Below are positions 6,317 to 13,470 of a stretch of DNA of 16,768 nt, in pieces. Every line of letters starts with the position of its first letter. The first letter of the stretch is position 1. The notes below the pieces were generated by a model. It was not told the origin of the DNA. It saw nothing but the letters and a program-made list of their open reading frames with translations, and made no database searches. A program made the translations under genes and the position numbers. The DNA lies in NCBI GenBank assembly GCA_035552275.1, contig DASZLR010000003.1, positions 1 to 16,768 on the forward strand, in the 5' to 3' direction. The DNA comes from DASVLX01 sp035552275 (GTDB taxonomy: Bacteria > Actinomycetota > Actinomycetes > Mycobacteriales > Pseudonocardiaceae).

Positions 6317-7944
6317 CGCTGGACCTCCTGGATGGCCGCGTCGATCGCCCTGGCCACCGCGACCAGGCCGGCGGCCCGGTCGGTGAGATGCAGCCGCAGC
6401 ACCGGGCGACCGTGCTCGGCGAGCACCTGACCGTCGCCGAGCGCCTGGGCGTGCTGCAACGTGCCCAGCGTGTACGGCCGGTCCGGCACCTGGATATCGG
6501 CGTCGACCGCACCGGTGAGCTGCAGGAACACGCCGTTCTGGTGGCCGCCCTTGTGGTACTGGCCGGTGGAGTGCAGGAACCGCGGCCCCCAGCCGAACGT
6601 CGTCTGCAAACCGCCGCGCCGGGCCAGTTCCGGCCGCAGCGTCGACGCCGACGCGTCGTCCAATCGGTCCAGATACGCCTGGATGGCAACGTAACCAAGG
6701 CCCGGCGCGGCGGCGAGCAGCGCGCGGACAGCCGCCGTTGTGGTGGTCACGCCCTCGGGCAGCCAACCGGCGGACGGGTAGATCTCCACCGGCCCGTCAA
6801 CCGCGATCGGCTTCGCTTCCGTGCCACCGCTCGGATTGTCGAGCAGCGCGCGGGCCGCCTTCTTGGCCGCCTCCACGTCCGGCTGGTCGAACGGGTTGAT
6901 GCCCAACAGCTTCCCGGCGACCGCCGTCGCGTACTCCCACAACAGCATCTGCCCGCCCAGCGGGCCGAGCGTGGCGATCTTGGCGTTGCCACTCGCTGGG
7001 CCGATGACCACCGGGGTGGCGTCGAAGCCGGCGTCGGCGAAACCGGGTGCCTGCACGGATTCCACCGCGACCGGCAGCAGGCCGGTGCCGTCCTTGCCGG
7101 TGGACTCGGCGATCAACTGCTCGGCCCAGTCGGCGAAACCCTTGATGCCGGAACCGGAATCGGCCAGCACCACCTTCTCCGCGCCCTTGCCGTGCGCGCT
7201 GCCCAGCGCCCCGCCGAGCACCAGACCGGGGTTGTCCGCCGAGTCCACCGCGAGCTGCTTCGCCGCGTCGGCCGCGTCATCGAGCAGACCGGCGACGTCC
7301 GCGCCGGCCAGACCCGAGGGCACCAGGCCGAACGCGGTCAGCGCCGAGTACCGGCCGCCGACGTTCGGATCGGCCAGGAACAGCTTGCGGTAGCCCTCCT
7401 TGACCGCCAGCTCGGCCAGCGGCGAGCCGGGGTCGGTGACCGCCACGATCCGGCTGGCCGGGTCGATGCCCAGCTTGCGGAACGCGTCGATGAAGATCCG
7501 CCGATGGCTGTCGGTCTCCATGGTGGAACCGGATTTCGAGGACACCACCAGCACGGACGCGGACACATCGCCGGCCAGCGCGTCGGCCACCTGCGCGGGA
7601 TCGGTGGTGTCCAACACGATCAGCGGCACGCCCGCGGTGTTGCTGATCACCTCGGGCGCCAGCGACGAACCGCCCATGCCGGCCAGCACCACCCTGGTCA
7701 CGCCCTCGGCGCGCAGGTCGGCGCGCAGCGCGTCGATCTCGGCCAGCAGCGGGCGGGATGTCTCGTGCAGGGTCGTCCAGGACAGCCGGATCGATGCCTC
7801 GTGCTCGGCCGCCGGACCCCACAGTGTCGGATCCTGGGCGGTCAGCCTGGCGGCGACCTTCTCGTCCGCCAGTTGCGCGGCGACCGTGCTCGCCTCAGTG
7901 GCCAGCGTCGCGTCGACAACCTGGACCGCTACTTGATTGGCCAT
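6313..7944 (-). CDS. pgi: Glucose-6-phosphate isomerase
   Basis: The 543-residue cytosolic enzyme interconverts glucose-6-phosphate and fructose-6-phosphate. Two sugar-isomerase (SIS) domains are indicated by GMGGSSLAPEV (89-99), SSKSGSTMET (135-144) and GRYSALTAFG (197-206). A C-terminal GWGPRFLHSTGQYHKGG block carries the usual phosphate and active-site elements. This is the type found inside actinobacterial pentose phosphate operons. The ATG at 7944 is only nine bases after the tal stop and has a weak ribosome binding site (GAG), so coupling to tal is likely. Its place between tal and zwf lets fructose-6-phosphate from the non-oxidative branch return to glucose-6-phosphate for another round of NADPH production. 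Confidence 0.95.
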   Translation of the reverse strand: MANQVAVQVVDATLATEASTVAAQLADEKVAARLTAQDPTLWGPAAEHEASIRLSWTTLHETSRPLLAEIDALRADLRAEGVTRVVLAGMGGSSLAPEVISNTAGVPLIVLDTTDPAQVADALAGDVSASVLVVSSKSGSTMETDSHRRIFIDAFRKLGIDPASRIVAVTDPGSPLAELAVKEGYRKLFLADPNVGGRYSALTAFGLVPSGLAGADVAGLLDDAADAAKQLAVDSADNPGLVLGGALGSAHGKGAEKVVLADSGSGIKGFADWAEQLIAESTGKDGTGLLPVAVESVQAPGFADAGFDATPVVIGPASGNAKIATLGPLGGQMLLWEYATAVAGKLLGINPFDQPDVEAAKKAARALLDNPSGGTEAKPIAVDGPVEIYPSAGWLPEGVTTTTAAVRALLAAAPGLGYVAIQAYLDRLDDASASTLRPELARRGGLQTTFGWGPRFLHSTGQYHKGGHQNGVFLQLTGAVDADIQVPDRPYTLGTLQHAQALGDGQVLAEHGRPVLRLHLTDRAAGLVAVARAIDAAIQEVQR

Positions 7945-7953
7945 TCGTGCGTC

Positions 7954-9069
7954 TCAGCCCTTCGCCTTCGTCAGCTCGTTGGACACGGTTTCCAGCAGTT
8001 CCGACCACGACTTCTCGAACTTCTCGACGCCTTCGACTTCCAGCACCCGGAACACGTCGTCGGTGTCGATGCCGACCGCGCGCAGCTTCTCGAACAGTCG
8101 CGCCGCCTGCTCGCCGGCGCCGCGCACGGTGTCGCCGGTGACCTCGCCGTGGTCGGCGAAGGCGTCCAACGTCTTCTCCGGCATGGTGTTCACCACATCG
8201 GCGGTGACCAACTGGTCGACGTAGCGGGTGTCGGAGTAGCTCGGGTCCTTCACGCCGGTGGACGCCCACAGTGGACGCTGCGGCCGGGCGCCGGCCTCGG
8301 CCAACGCGGTCCACCGTGGACTGCCGAAGACCTCCTCGAACGCCGCGTACGCCAGTCGCGCGTTCGCGATCGCCGCCTCGCCACGGAGTTCGGCGGCCGC
8401 CGGGGTGTTCAGCCTGTCGATCCGCTTGTCCACCTCGGTGTCCACACGGGACACGAAGAACGACGCGACCGACTCGATACCGGCCAGGTCGTGGCCGTTG
8501 GCCTTGGCCTGCTCCAGCCCGGTGAGGAAGGCGTCCATCACCTCTTTGTACCGCTGCACCGAGAAGATCAGCGTGACGTTCACGCTCACTCCTTCGGAGA
8601 GCACCTTCGCGATCGCCGGCACGCCCTCAGCGGTGGCCGGGATCTTCACCAGCAGGTTCGGCCGGTCTACCGTCTTCCACAGATCCAGCGCCTCGGCGAT
8701 GGTGCCCTCGGTGTCGCCCGCCAGCCTGGGGTCCACCTCGATGGACACCCGGCCGTCCACCCCGCCGGTGGCCTCCCAGGTCGCGCGGAACGCGTCACAG
8801 GCGTTGCGCACGTCGGTGGTGGTGATCTCACGCACCGTCTCGTCCAGCGACGCGCTCCGGGCGGCGAGCTGGCGGACCTGCTCGTCGTAGGAGGCGCCGT
8901 TGGCGAGCGCGGCGGCGAAGATCGTCGGGTTGGTGGTCACTCCGACGACGTGCTTGTCGCGGATCAGCGCGGCAAGGTTGCCGGAGGTGAGACGTTCCCG
9001 GGACAGGTCGTCCAGCCAGATGGACACTCCTGCGTCGGAAAGCTGGGCCAGTCGGTCGGTGTTCGTCAT
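7954..9069 (-). CDS. tal: Transaldolase
   Basis: The 371-residue enzyme moves a dihydroxyacetone unit from sedoheptulose-7-phosphate to glyceraldehyde-3-phosphate. GVTTNPTIF (43-51) is the family N-terminal signature, and the Schiff-base lysine is Lys142 in LLVKIPAT. SVNVTLIFS and the TRYVDQLV block further along also fit. The length matches the long actinobacterial form. The ATG at 9069 has AAGGAG with eight bases of spacing. It lies 38 bp after tkt and 9 bp before pgi. Confidence 0.97.
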   Translation of the reverse strand: MTNTDRLAQLSDAGVSIWLDDLSRERLTSGNLAALIRDKHVVGVTTNPTIFAAALANGASYDEQVRQLAARSASLDETVREITTTDVRNACDAFRATWEATGGVDGRVSIEVDPRLAGDTEGTIAEALDLWKTVDRPNLLVKIPATAEGVPAIAKVLSEGVSVNVTLIFSVQRYKEVMDAFLTGLEQAKANGHDLAGIESVASFFVSRVDTEVDKRIDRLNTPAAAELRGEAAIANARLAYAAFEEVFGSPRWTALAEAGARPQRPLWASTGVKDPSYSDTRYVDQLVTADVVNTMPEKTLDAFADHGEVTGDTVRGAGEQAARLFEKLRAVGIDTDDVFRVLEVEGVEKFEKSWSELLETVSNELTKAKG

Positions 9070-9107
9070 GGGTCAGCGCTCCTTCACTTGCGACCGTCGA
9101 TTGCGGG

Positions 9108-11222
9108 TTACTGGGCCGCCTGCACGTGCTGCAACGAACGACGGGCCGCCTGGGCCACATTCTCGGCGGTGAAACCGAATTCGCGGAACAACGTCATGAA
9201 GTCGGCCGACGCGCCGAAATGCTCGATCGAGACGATTTCGCCGGCGTCGCCGACGAACCGGTACCACGGCTGGGCGACCCCGGCCTCGACCGCGACCCGC
9301 GCCTTGACCGCCGGCGGGATCACCTGGTCCCGGTACGCCTGGTCCTGGGCGTCGAACCACTCGACGCACGGCATGGACACCACCCGCGCGGTCACGCCCT
9401 CAGCGGCCAGGATCTTCCGCGCCTCGACGGCCAGTTGCAGCTCCGAGCCGGTGCCGATCAACACGACATCCGGGGTACCCGATTCGGCGTCGGCCAGAAC
9501 ATAACCGCCGCGGGACACGCCGTCGGCGTCGGTGCCTTCCAGCACCGGCAGGTTCTGCCGGGTCAGCGCCAGGCCGACCGGGCCGTCGGGGTGGGACAGC
9601 AACGCCTTCCAGCCGGCCGCCGTCTCGTTCGCGTCGCCGGGCCGCAGCATCGACAGGCCGGGGATGGCGCGCAGCGCGGCCAGATGCTCGATCGGCTGGT
9701 GCGTCGGACCGTCCTCGCCCAGACCGATCGAGTCATGCGTCCAGACGTAGGTGACCGGCAGCTTCATCAGCGCCGCCAACCGAACCGCCGGCCGCATGTA
9801 GTCGCTGAACACCAGGAACGTGCCGCCGTAGGGGCGGGTCGGGCCGTGCAGCACGATGCCGTTGAGGATCGAGCCCATCGCGTGCTCGCGGATGCCGAAG
9901 TGCAGCGTCCGGCCGTAGGGCTGCGCCTGCCACTCGCGGGTGGCGATCGTGGTGGGGCCGAACGAGTCGGCGCCGGCCATCGTGGTGTTGTTGCTCTCGG
10001 CCAGGTCCGCCGAGCCGCCCCACAGCTCCGGCAGGACGTCGGCCAGCGCGGCGAGGACCTCGCCGGTGGCCTTGCGGGTCGCCACGCCCTTCGGGTTCGG
10101 TTCCCAGCTGGGCAGCTTCTCGGCCCAGCCGGCGGGCAACTCGTAGTGGCTGGCGCGGTCCAGCAGCGCCTTGCGCTCCGGGTTGTTCGCGGCCCACTTG
10201 TCGAAGCTGGTCTGCCACTGGGCGTGCGCGGCCCGGCCGCGGTCGACCACCTCGCGGGCGTGCGCCAGCACCTCGTCCTCGACCTGGAAGCTCTGCTCCG
10301 GGTCGAAGCCGAGAATCCGCTTGACCTCGGCGACCTCGTCCGCGCCCAGCGCCGCGCCGTGCGCCTTCCCGGTGTTCATCTTGGTCGGCGCCGGATAACC
10401 GATCACCGTGCGCAGCACGATGATCGACGGGCGAGAGGTCTCGGCCTGCGCGTTCTTGATCGCCTCCAGGATGCCCTCGACGTTCTCGCCGCCCTCGACG
10501 TGCTGCACGTGCCAGCCGTACGCCTCGTAGCGGGCGGCGGTGTCCTCGGACAGCGCGATCGTGGTGTCGTCCTCGATCGAGATGTGATTCTTGTCGTAGA
10601 ACAGGATCAGGTTGCCCAGCTGCTGGGTGCCGGCCAGCGAGGACGCCTCCGAGGTGACGCCCTCCTCGATGTCGCCGTCCGAGGCGATCACGTAGATGTG
10701 GTGGTCGAACGGGCTCTCGCCGGGGGCGGCGTCCGGGTCGAACAGGCCGCGCTCACGCCGGCTGGCCATCGCCATGCCGACCGCCGAGGCCAGGCCCTGG
10801 CCGAGTGGGCCGGTGGTGATCTCCACGCCGGCGGTGTGGCCGTGCTCCGGGTGACCGGGCGTCTTCGAGCCCCAGGTGCGCAGCGAGGCGATGTCGGACA
10901 GCTCCAGGCCGTAGCCGGAGAAGAACAGCTGTAGGTAGAGCGTCAGGCTGGAATGGCCGCAGGACAGCACGAACCGGTCGCGGCCGATCCAGTCCGGGTC
11001 GGTCGGGTCGTGCCGCATCACCCGCTGGTAGAGCGAGTAGGCCAGCGGCGCCAGGGTCATCGCGGTGCCGGGGTGGCCGTTGCCGACCTTCTGCACGGCG
11101 TCGGCCGCGAGGACCCGGATCGTGTCGACAGCGCGTCGGTCCAGGTCCGTCCAGTCGGCCGGCAGGTGGGGGGTGGTCAGACGGCTCAGTTCTGCTGTGA
11201 CGGCTTCATCTGCGGTGGCCAC
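9108..11222 (-). CDS. tkt: Transketolase
   Basis: The 704-residue enzyme transfers two-carbon units between sugar phosphates using thiamine diphosphate and a divalent metal. KVGNGHPGTAMTLAP (45-59) is the transketolase signature. SDGDIEEG (181-188) with Asn212 forms the cofactor/metal motif, and HFGIREHAMG carries the catalytic glutamate of the pyrimidine domain. GEDGPTHQPIEHLA is the second signature. The length is normal. The GTG start at 11222 has GGGAG ten bases upstream. As first gene of the operon it faces ctaB across a 317-bp regulatory region, so the operon promoter most likely lies there. Confidence 0.97.
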   Translation of the reverse strand: MATADEAVTAELSRLTTPHLPADWTDLDRRAVDTIRVLAADAVQKVGNGHPGTAMTLAPLAYSLYQRVMRHDPTDPDWIGRDRFVLSCGHSSLTLYLQLFFSGYGLELSDIASLRTWGSKTPGHPEHGHTAGVEITTGPLGQGLASAVGMAMASRRERGLFDPDAAPGESPFDHHIYVIASDGDIEEGVTSEASSLAGTQQLGNLILFYDKNHISIEDDTTIALSEDTAARYEAYGWHVQHVEGGENVEGILEAIKNAQAETSRPSIIVLRTVIGYPAPTKMNTGKAHGAALGADEVAEVKRILGFDPEQSFQVEDEVLAHAREVVDRGRAAHAQWQTSFDKWAANNPERKALLDRASHYELPAGWAEKLPSWEPNPKGVATRKATGEVLAALADVLPELWGGSADLAESNNTTMAGADSFGPTTIATREWQAQPYGRTLHFGIREHAMGSILNGIVLHGPTRPYGGTFLVFSDYMRPAVRLAALMKLPVTYVWTHDSIGLGEDGPTHQPIEHLAALRAIPGLSMLRPGDANETAAGWKALLSHPDGPVGLALTRQNLPVLEGTDADGVSRGGYVLADAESGTPDVVLIGTGSELQLAVEARKILAAEGVTARVVSMPCVEWFDAQDQAYRDQVIPPAVKARVAVEAGVAQPWYRFVGDAGEIVSIEHFGASADFMTLFREFGFTAENVAQAARRSLQHVQAAQ

Positions 11223-11447
11223 GGCCTACAAGCTCCCACTCTCAGGTCGTGCGGGCCACACGGGGGGCGCCCGGATCGACCCGCTCGGAATCGATCACGT
11301 CCGGGGGCGCGGTCCGATCCAGCCCGCGGTTGTCCCTCATCCACGGGTCAGCCTAGTCCTGACTCCGCAGCGACGTGATCTGGTGTGATCCGCGAGGGCC
11401 GACCGGGGTTTGTCGGCACCTGATGCGTTGAATGCCAACGGTCGTAG

Positions 11448-11461
11448 CTACCATTCGGTAG
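11448..11461. promoter_or_regulatory. CTACC-ATTC-GGTAG dyad, operator candidate
   Basis: This is a five-base inverted repeat with a four-base spacer, 78 bases before the ctaB start and in the tkt upstream region. It resembles the dyad CTACCTTTCGTAG at 2522-2534. It overlaps the weak -10-like TACCAT, so binding there could block ctaB transcription. Confidence 0.3.
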
Positions 11462-11476
11462 ACCTGAGGCTTTCGA

Positions 11477-11519
11477 GTTGTCGCCGTAGTTGCCGTTGTC
11501 GCCGCCCGTCGTTGTCGAC
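11477..11519 (+). repeat. Degenerate nonamer repeats (GTTGTCGCC) upstream of ctaB
   Basis: GTTGTCGCC occurs at 11477-11485 and 11495-11503, with GTAGTTGCC between them and GTTGTCGAC at 11511-11519. The block ends 20 bases before the ctaB start. It may be a low-complexity leader or a set of binding sites. Confidence 0.45.
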
Positions 11520-11539
11520 CGGGTGGCCCGAGGAGGGAC

Positions 11540-12484
11540 GTGACCAGCACCGTCGGCCCCGAAGTCGGCGCCGAGCACGCCCCGTCCCGCCGATCGCGTG
11601 ACGTGCTGCTCGCGTACGTCGCGCTGACCAAGCCGCGGGTCATCGAACTGCTGCTGGTGACCACGATCCCGGCGATGTTCCTTGCCGCGCGCGGATTTCC
11701 GTCGCTGTGGCTGGTGTTGGTCACGCTGGTCGGCGGCACCATGGCGGCCGGCAGCGCGAACGCGCTCAACTGCGTGGTGGACGCCGACATCGACGCGGTG
11801 ATGAAGCGCACCAAGGCGCGCCCGCTGGTCCGGCACACCGTGCCCGCGCGCAGCGCGCTGATCTTCGGGCTGGTGCTGGGCGTCGCGTCGTTCGTGCTGC
11901 TGTACTTCACCACCAACTGGCTGGCCGCGGTGCTCGCGGTCGTTGCGATCCTGTTCTACGTTCTCGTTTACACGATGCTGCTGAAGCGGCGAACGTCACA
12001 GAACATCGTGTGGGGCGGGGCGGCCGGCTGCATGCCGGTGGTGATCGGCTGGGCCGCGGTCACCGGCACGGTCGCCTGGCCGGCGCTGGTGATGTTCGGG
12101 GTGATCTTCTTCTGGACGCCGCCGCACTTCTGGGCGCTGGCGATGAAGTTCCGGGACGACTACGAGGCGGCCGGCGTGCCGATGCTGCCGGTGGTCGCGT
12201 CCGCCGAGAAGGTGTCCCGGCAGATCCTGATCTACTCCTGGGTGATGGTGGCCTGGACGCTGTTGCTGGTGCCGGCCACCGGCTGGCTGTACGCGGTGTT
12301 CGCGGTGGCCCTCGGCGGTTGGTTCGTGGTCGCCGCGCACAGGCTGAACCGGGGCGTGCGGCGCGGTGCGCAGACCAACCCGATGACCCTGTTCCACCTG
12401 TCCAACACCTATCTGATGCTGGTGTTCGTGGCGCTGGCCGTGGACTCCGCGCTGCACCTGCGCGTGCTCGGCTGGCCGTTCTGA
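11540..12484 (+). CDS. ctaB: Protoheme IX farnesyltransferase (heme O synthase)
   Basis: This 314-residue integral membrane prenyltransferase adds a farnesyl group to protoheme to give heme O for terminal oxidases. It starts LTKPRVIELLLVTTIPAM and has the Asp-rich prenyl-diphosphate motif N77-x3-D81-x3-D85 followed by MKRTKARPL. A second conserved block is FFWTPPHFWALAMKFRDDY, followed by GVPMLPV. Seven to nine hydrophobic helices are apparent, as expected. The GTG at 11540 has AGGAGG at 11531-11536, three bases away, which is short but acceptable. It is divergent from tkt, an arrangement I recall from other actinomycetes. A hairpin at 12491-12516 follows. Confidence 0.95.
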   Translation: MTSTVGPEVGAEHAPSRRSRDVLLAYVALTKPRVIELLLVTTIPAMFLAARGFPSLWLVLVTLVGGTMAAGSANALNCVVDADIDAVMKRTKARPLVRHTVPARSALIFGLVLGVASFVLLYFTTNWLAAVLAVVAILFYVLVYTMLLKRRTSQNIVWGGAAGCMPVVIGWAAVTGTVAWPALVMFGVIFFWTPPHFWALAMKFRDDYEAAGVPMLPVVASAEKVSRQILIYSWVMVAWTLLLVPATGWLYAVFAVALGGWFVVAAHRLNRGVRRGAQTNPMTLFHLSNTYLMLVFVALAVDSALHLRVLGWPF

Positions 12485-12490
12485 GACGGG

Positions 12491-12516
12491 GGCATGCGAG
12501 GCTTTTTGCGCATGCC
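12491..12516 (+). terminator. Hairpin after ctaB
   Basis: GGCATGCG (12491-12498) pairs with CGCATGCC (12509-12516) around a ten-base loop that contains five T residues. It starts seven bases after the ctaB stop. It is a plausible terminator, although the T-run is in the loop rather than after the stem. Confidence 0.5.
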
Positions 12517-12562
12517 GCGGTCGATCGGGTGCGGGTGTCCCGCAGGATTCTGAGATCTGCTT

Positions 12563-12583
12563 GAGAACTCACTGGAAGTTCTC
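12563..12583. repeat. Inverted repeat upstream of the YceI gene
   Basis: GAGAACT (12563-12569) and AGTTCTC (12577-12583) are separated by seven bases. The repeat may be a small hairpin or a regulator site in the ctaB-YceI gap. Confidence 0.4.
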
Positions 12584-12633
12584 TGGGAATTCGGCAGGCG
12601 GCTCGATTCGTGGCTCGTGCCCGATACGCTGAT

Positions 12634-12647
12634 ATTGAATGTTCAAT
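12634..12647. promoter_or_regulatory. ATTGAA-TG-TTCAAT operator candidate before the YceI gene
   Basis: Two perfect six-base arms are separated by two bases, in an AT-rich island 33 bases before the proposed TTG start. The geometry is that of a dimeric winged-helix (MarR/TetR-like) operator placed near the -10 region. No regulator gene for it lies in the window. Confidence 0.5.
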
Positions 12648-12679
12648 GATGGCCGCCCATTTTAGTGAGGACGAACACA

Positions 12680-13390
12680 TTGGGAATTGTCAGCAAATTG
12701 GCGTTCCGCCGGCGGTGGAAGGCGTGGGTGATCGGCGGAGTGGTCGCCCTGGCGGTGTTGGTCGTGGGCGTGCCGTTCGCCTACATCCATCTCTTCAACA
12801 GCGACCAGCCGGCGGCGCTGTCCCTGGACAGCAGCAACGGCACGGCGTCCTCGGCTGCCACAGTTCCGGACAACGGGACCTGGAAGGTCGGCGCCGGCTC
12901 CACCACCGGCTACCGGGTGCACGAGATCCTGGCCGGGCAGAGCACCACAGCGGTGGGCCGCACCAACAGCGTCACGGGTGACATCGTGATCAGCGGAAGC
13001 GCGGTCACCACCGGCAGCTTCACCGTGGACATGACGACCGTGAAGAGCAACAAATCCCAGCGGGACGGGCAGTTCCAGCGCCGGATCATGCAGACCGCCA
13101 CCTACCCGACCGCGACGTTCACGCTCACCAAGCCGATCGAGCTGGGCTCGGCGCCCGCGGTGGGCAAGACCGTCACCCCGACCGCCACCGGCAATCTGAC
13201 CCTGCACGGCACGACCAAGTCGGTCACCTTCGCCCTGCAGGCCGTGCGCAACGGCAACACCATCAAGGTGCAGGGTTCGATCCCGGTGACGTTCTCCGAC
13301 TACAACATCAGCTCGCCCAGCCTCGCCGGGTTCGTCACCGTCGACAACAACGGCACCATGGAGTTTCTGCTGGACTTCGTGCCCGCCTGA
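12680..13390 (+). CDS. Membrane-anchored YceI-family protein
   Basis: The protein has 236 residues. A basic N-terminus (KLAFRRRWK) is followed by a membrane helix (about residues 15-36), so the rest is exported and anchored. A linker rich in Ser/Thr/Ala leads to the YceI lipocalin-like barrel: WKVGAGSTTGYRVHE, then SFTVDMTTVKSNKSQRDGQF, then the typical YPTATFTLTKP, the NLTLHGTTKSVTF strand pair and a final FLLDFVPA. YceI proteins bind isoprenoid or lipid-like ligands; the exact role here is unknown. I choose the TTG at 12680 because GAGGA (12667-12671) precedes it with good spacing. A GTG at 12665 in the same frame has no ribosome binding site. An operator-like repeat lies upstream. Confidence 0.85.
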   Translation: MGIVSKLAFRRRWKAWVIGGVVALAVLVVGVPFAYIHLFNSDQPAALSLDSSNGTASSAATVPDNGTWKVGAGSTTGYRVHEILAGQSTTAVGRTNSVTGDIVISGSAVTTGSFTVDMTTVKSNKSQRDGQFQRRIMQTATYPTATFTLTKPIELGSAPAVGKTVTPTATGNLTLHGTTKSVTFALQAVRNGNTIKVQGSIPVTFSDYNISSPSLAGFVTVDNNGTMEFLLDFVPA

Positions 13391-13397
13391 GCCATGC

Positions 13398-13431
13398 CCG
13401 CCTGGGCCGCGGTGCGTCGCGGCCCAGGCGG
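13398..13431. terminator. Bidirectional terminator-like hairpin between the YceI gene and recQ
   Basis: CCGCCTGGGCCGCG (13398-13411) pairs perfectly with 13418-13431, a 14-bp stem with a six-base loop. It lies between the convergent stops at 13390 and 13471 and could end both transcripts. Confidence 0.75.
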
Positions 13432-13470
13432 CGTCGACCAGAATTCCCGCGCTCGGCTCACGAGTAATGA

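Larger units (their letters stand above)
11223..11539. promoter_or_regulatory. Divergent tkt / ctaB regulatory region
   Basis: This 317-bp gap contains no convincing gene. It must hold the start sites of the pentose phosphate operon (minus) and of ctaB (plus). Visible elements are GTGATC repeated ten bases apart at about 11373-11388, the dyad CTACC-ATTC-GGTAG at 11448-11461, a TTGAAT box (11428-11433) followed after 15 bases by TACCAT (weak sigma70-like match toward ctaB), and nonamer repeats at 11477-11519. No promoter can be assigned with confidence. Confidence 0.5.

Noticed and set aside
5024..6430. A 468-codon plus-strand frame antisense to zwf
   Set aside because: It is an antisense shadow. 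The zwf enzyme on the opposite strand has all its motifs.
6317..6766. N-terminal extension of zwf by 150 codons
   Set aside because: It overlaps pgi in another frame. Family alignment and the GTGA junction with AGGAGG support the start at 6316.
6388..9504. A 1,038-codon plus-strand frame antisense to pgi, tal and the end of tkt
   Set aside because: It is the mirror of codon bias in GC-rich genes on the other strand. The translation is rich in Arg, Gly, Val and His with no family motif, while the minus-strand enzymes are certain.
9126..10934. A 602-codon plus-strand frame antisense to tkt
   Set aside because: It has the same GC-rich shadow character and lies entirely inside the transketolase gene, with no domain signature.
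11348..11916. Two minus-strand frames between tkt and ctaB
   Set aside because: They run antisense into ctaB and across the repeat-rich regulatory region, with low-complexity translations and no family likeness.
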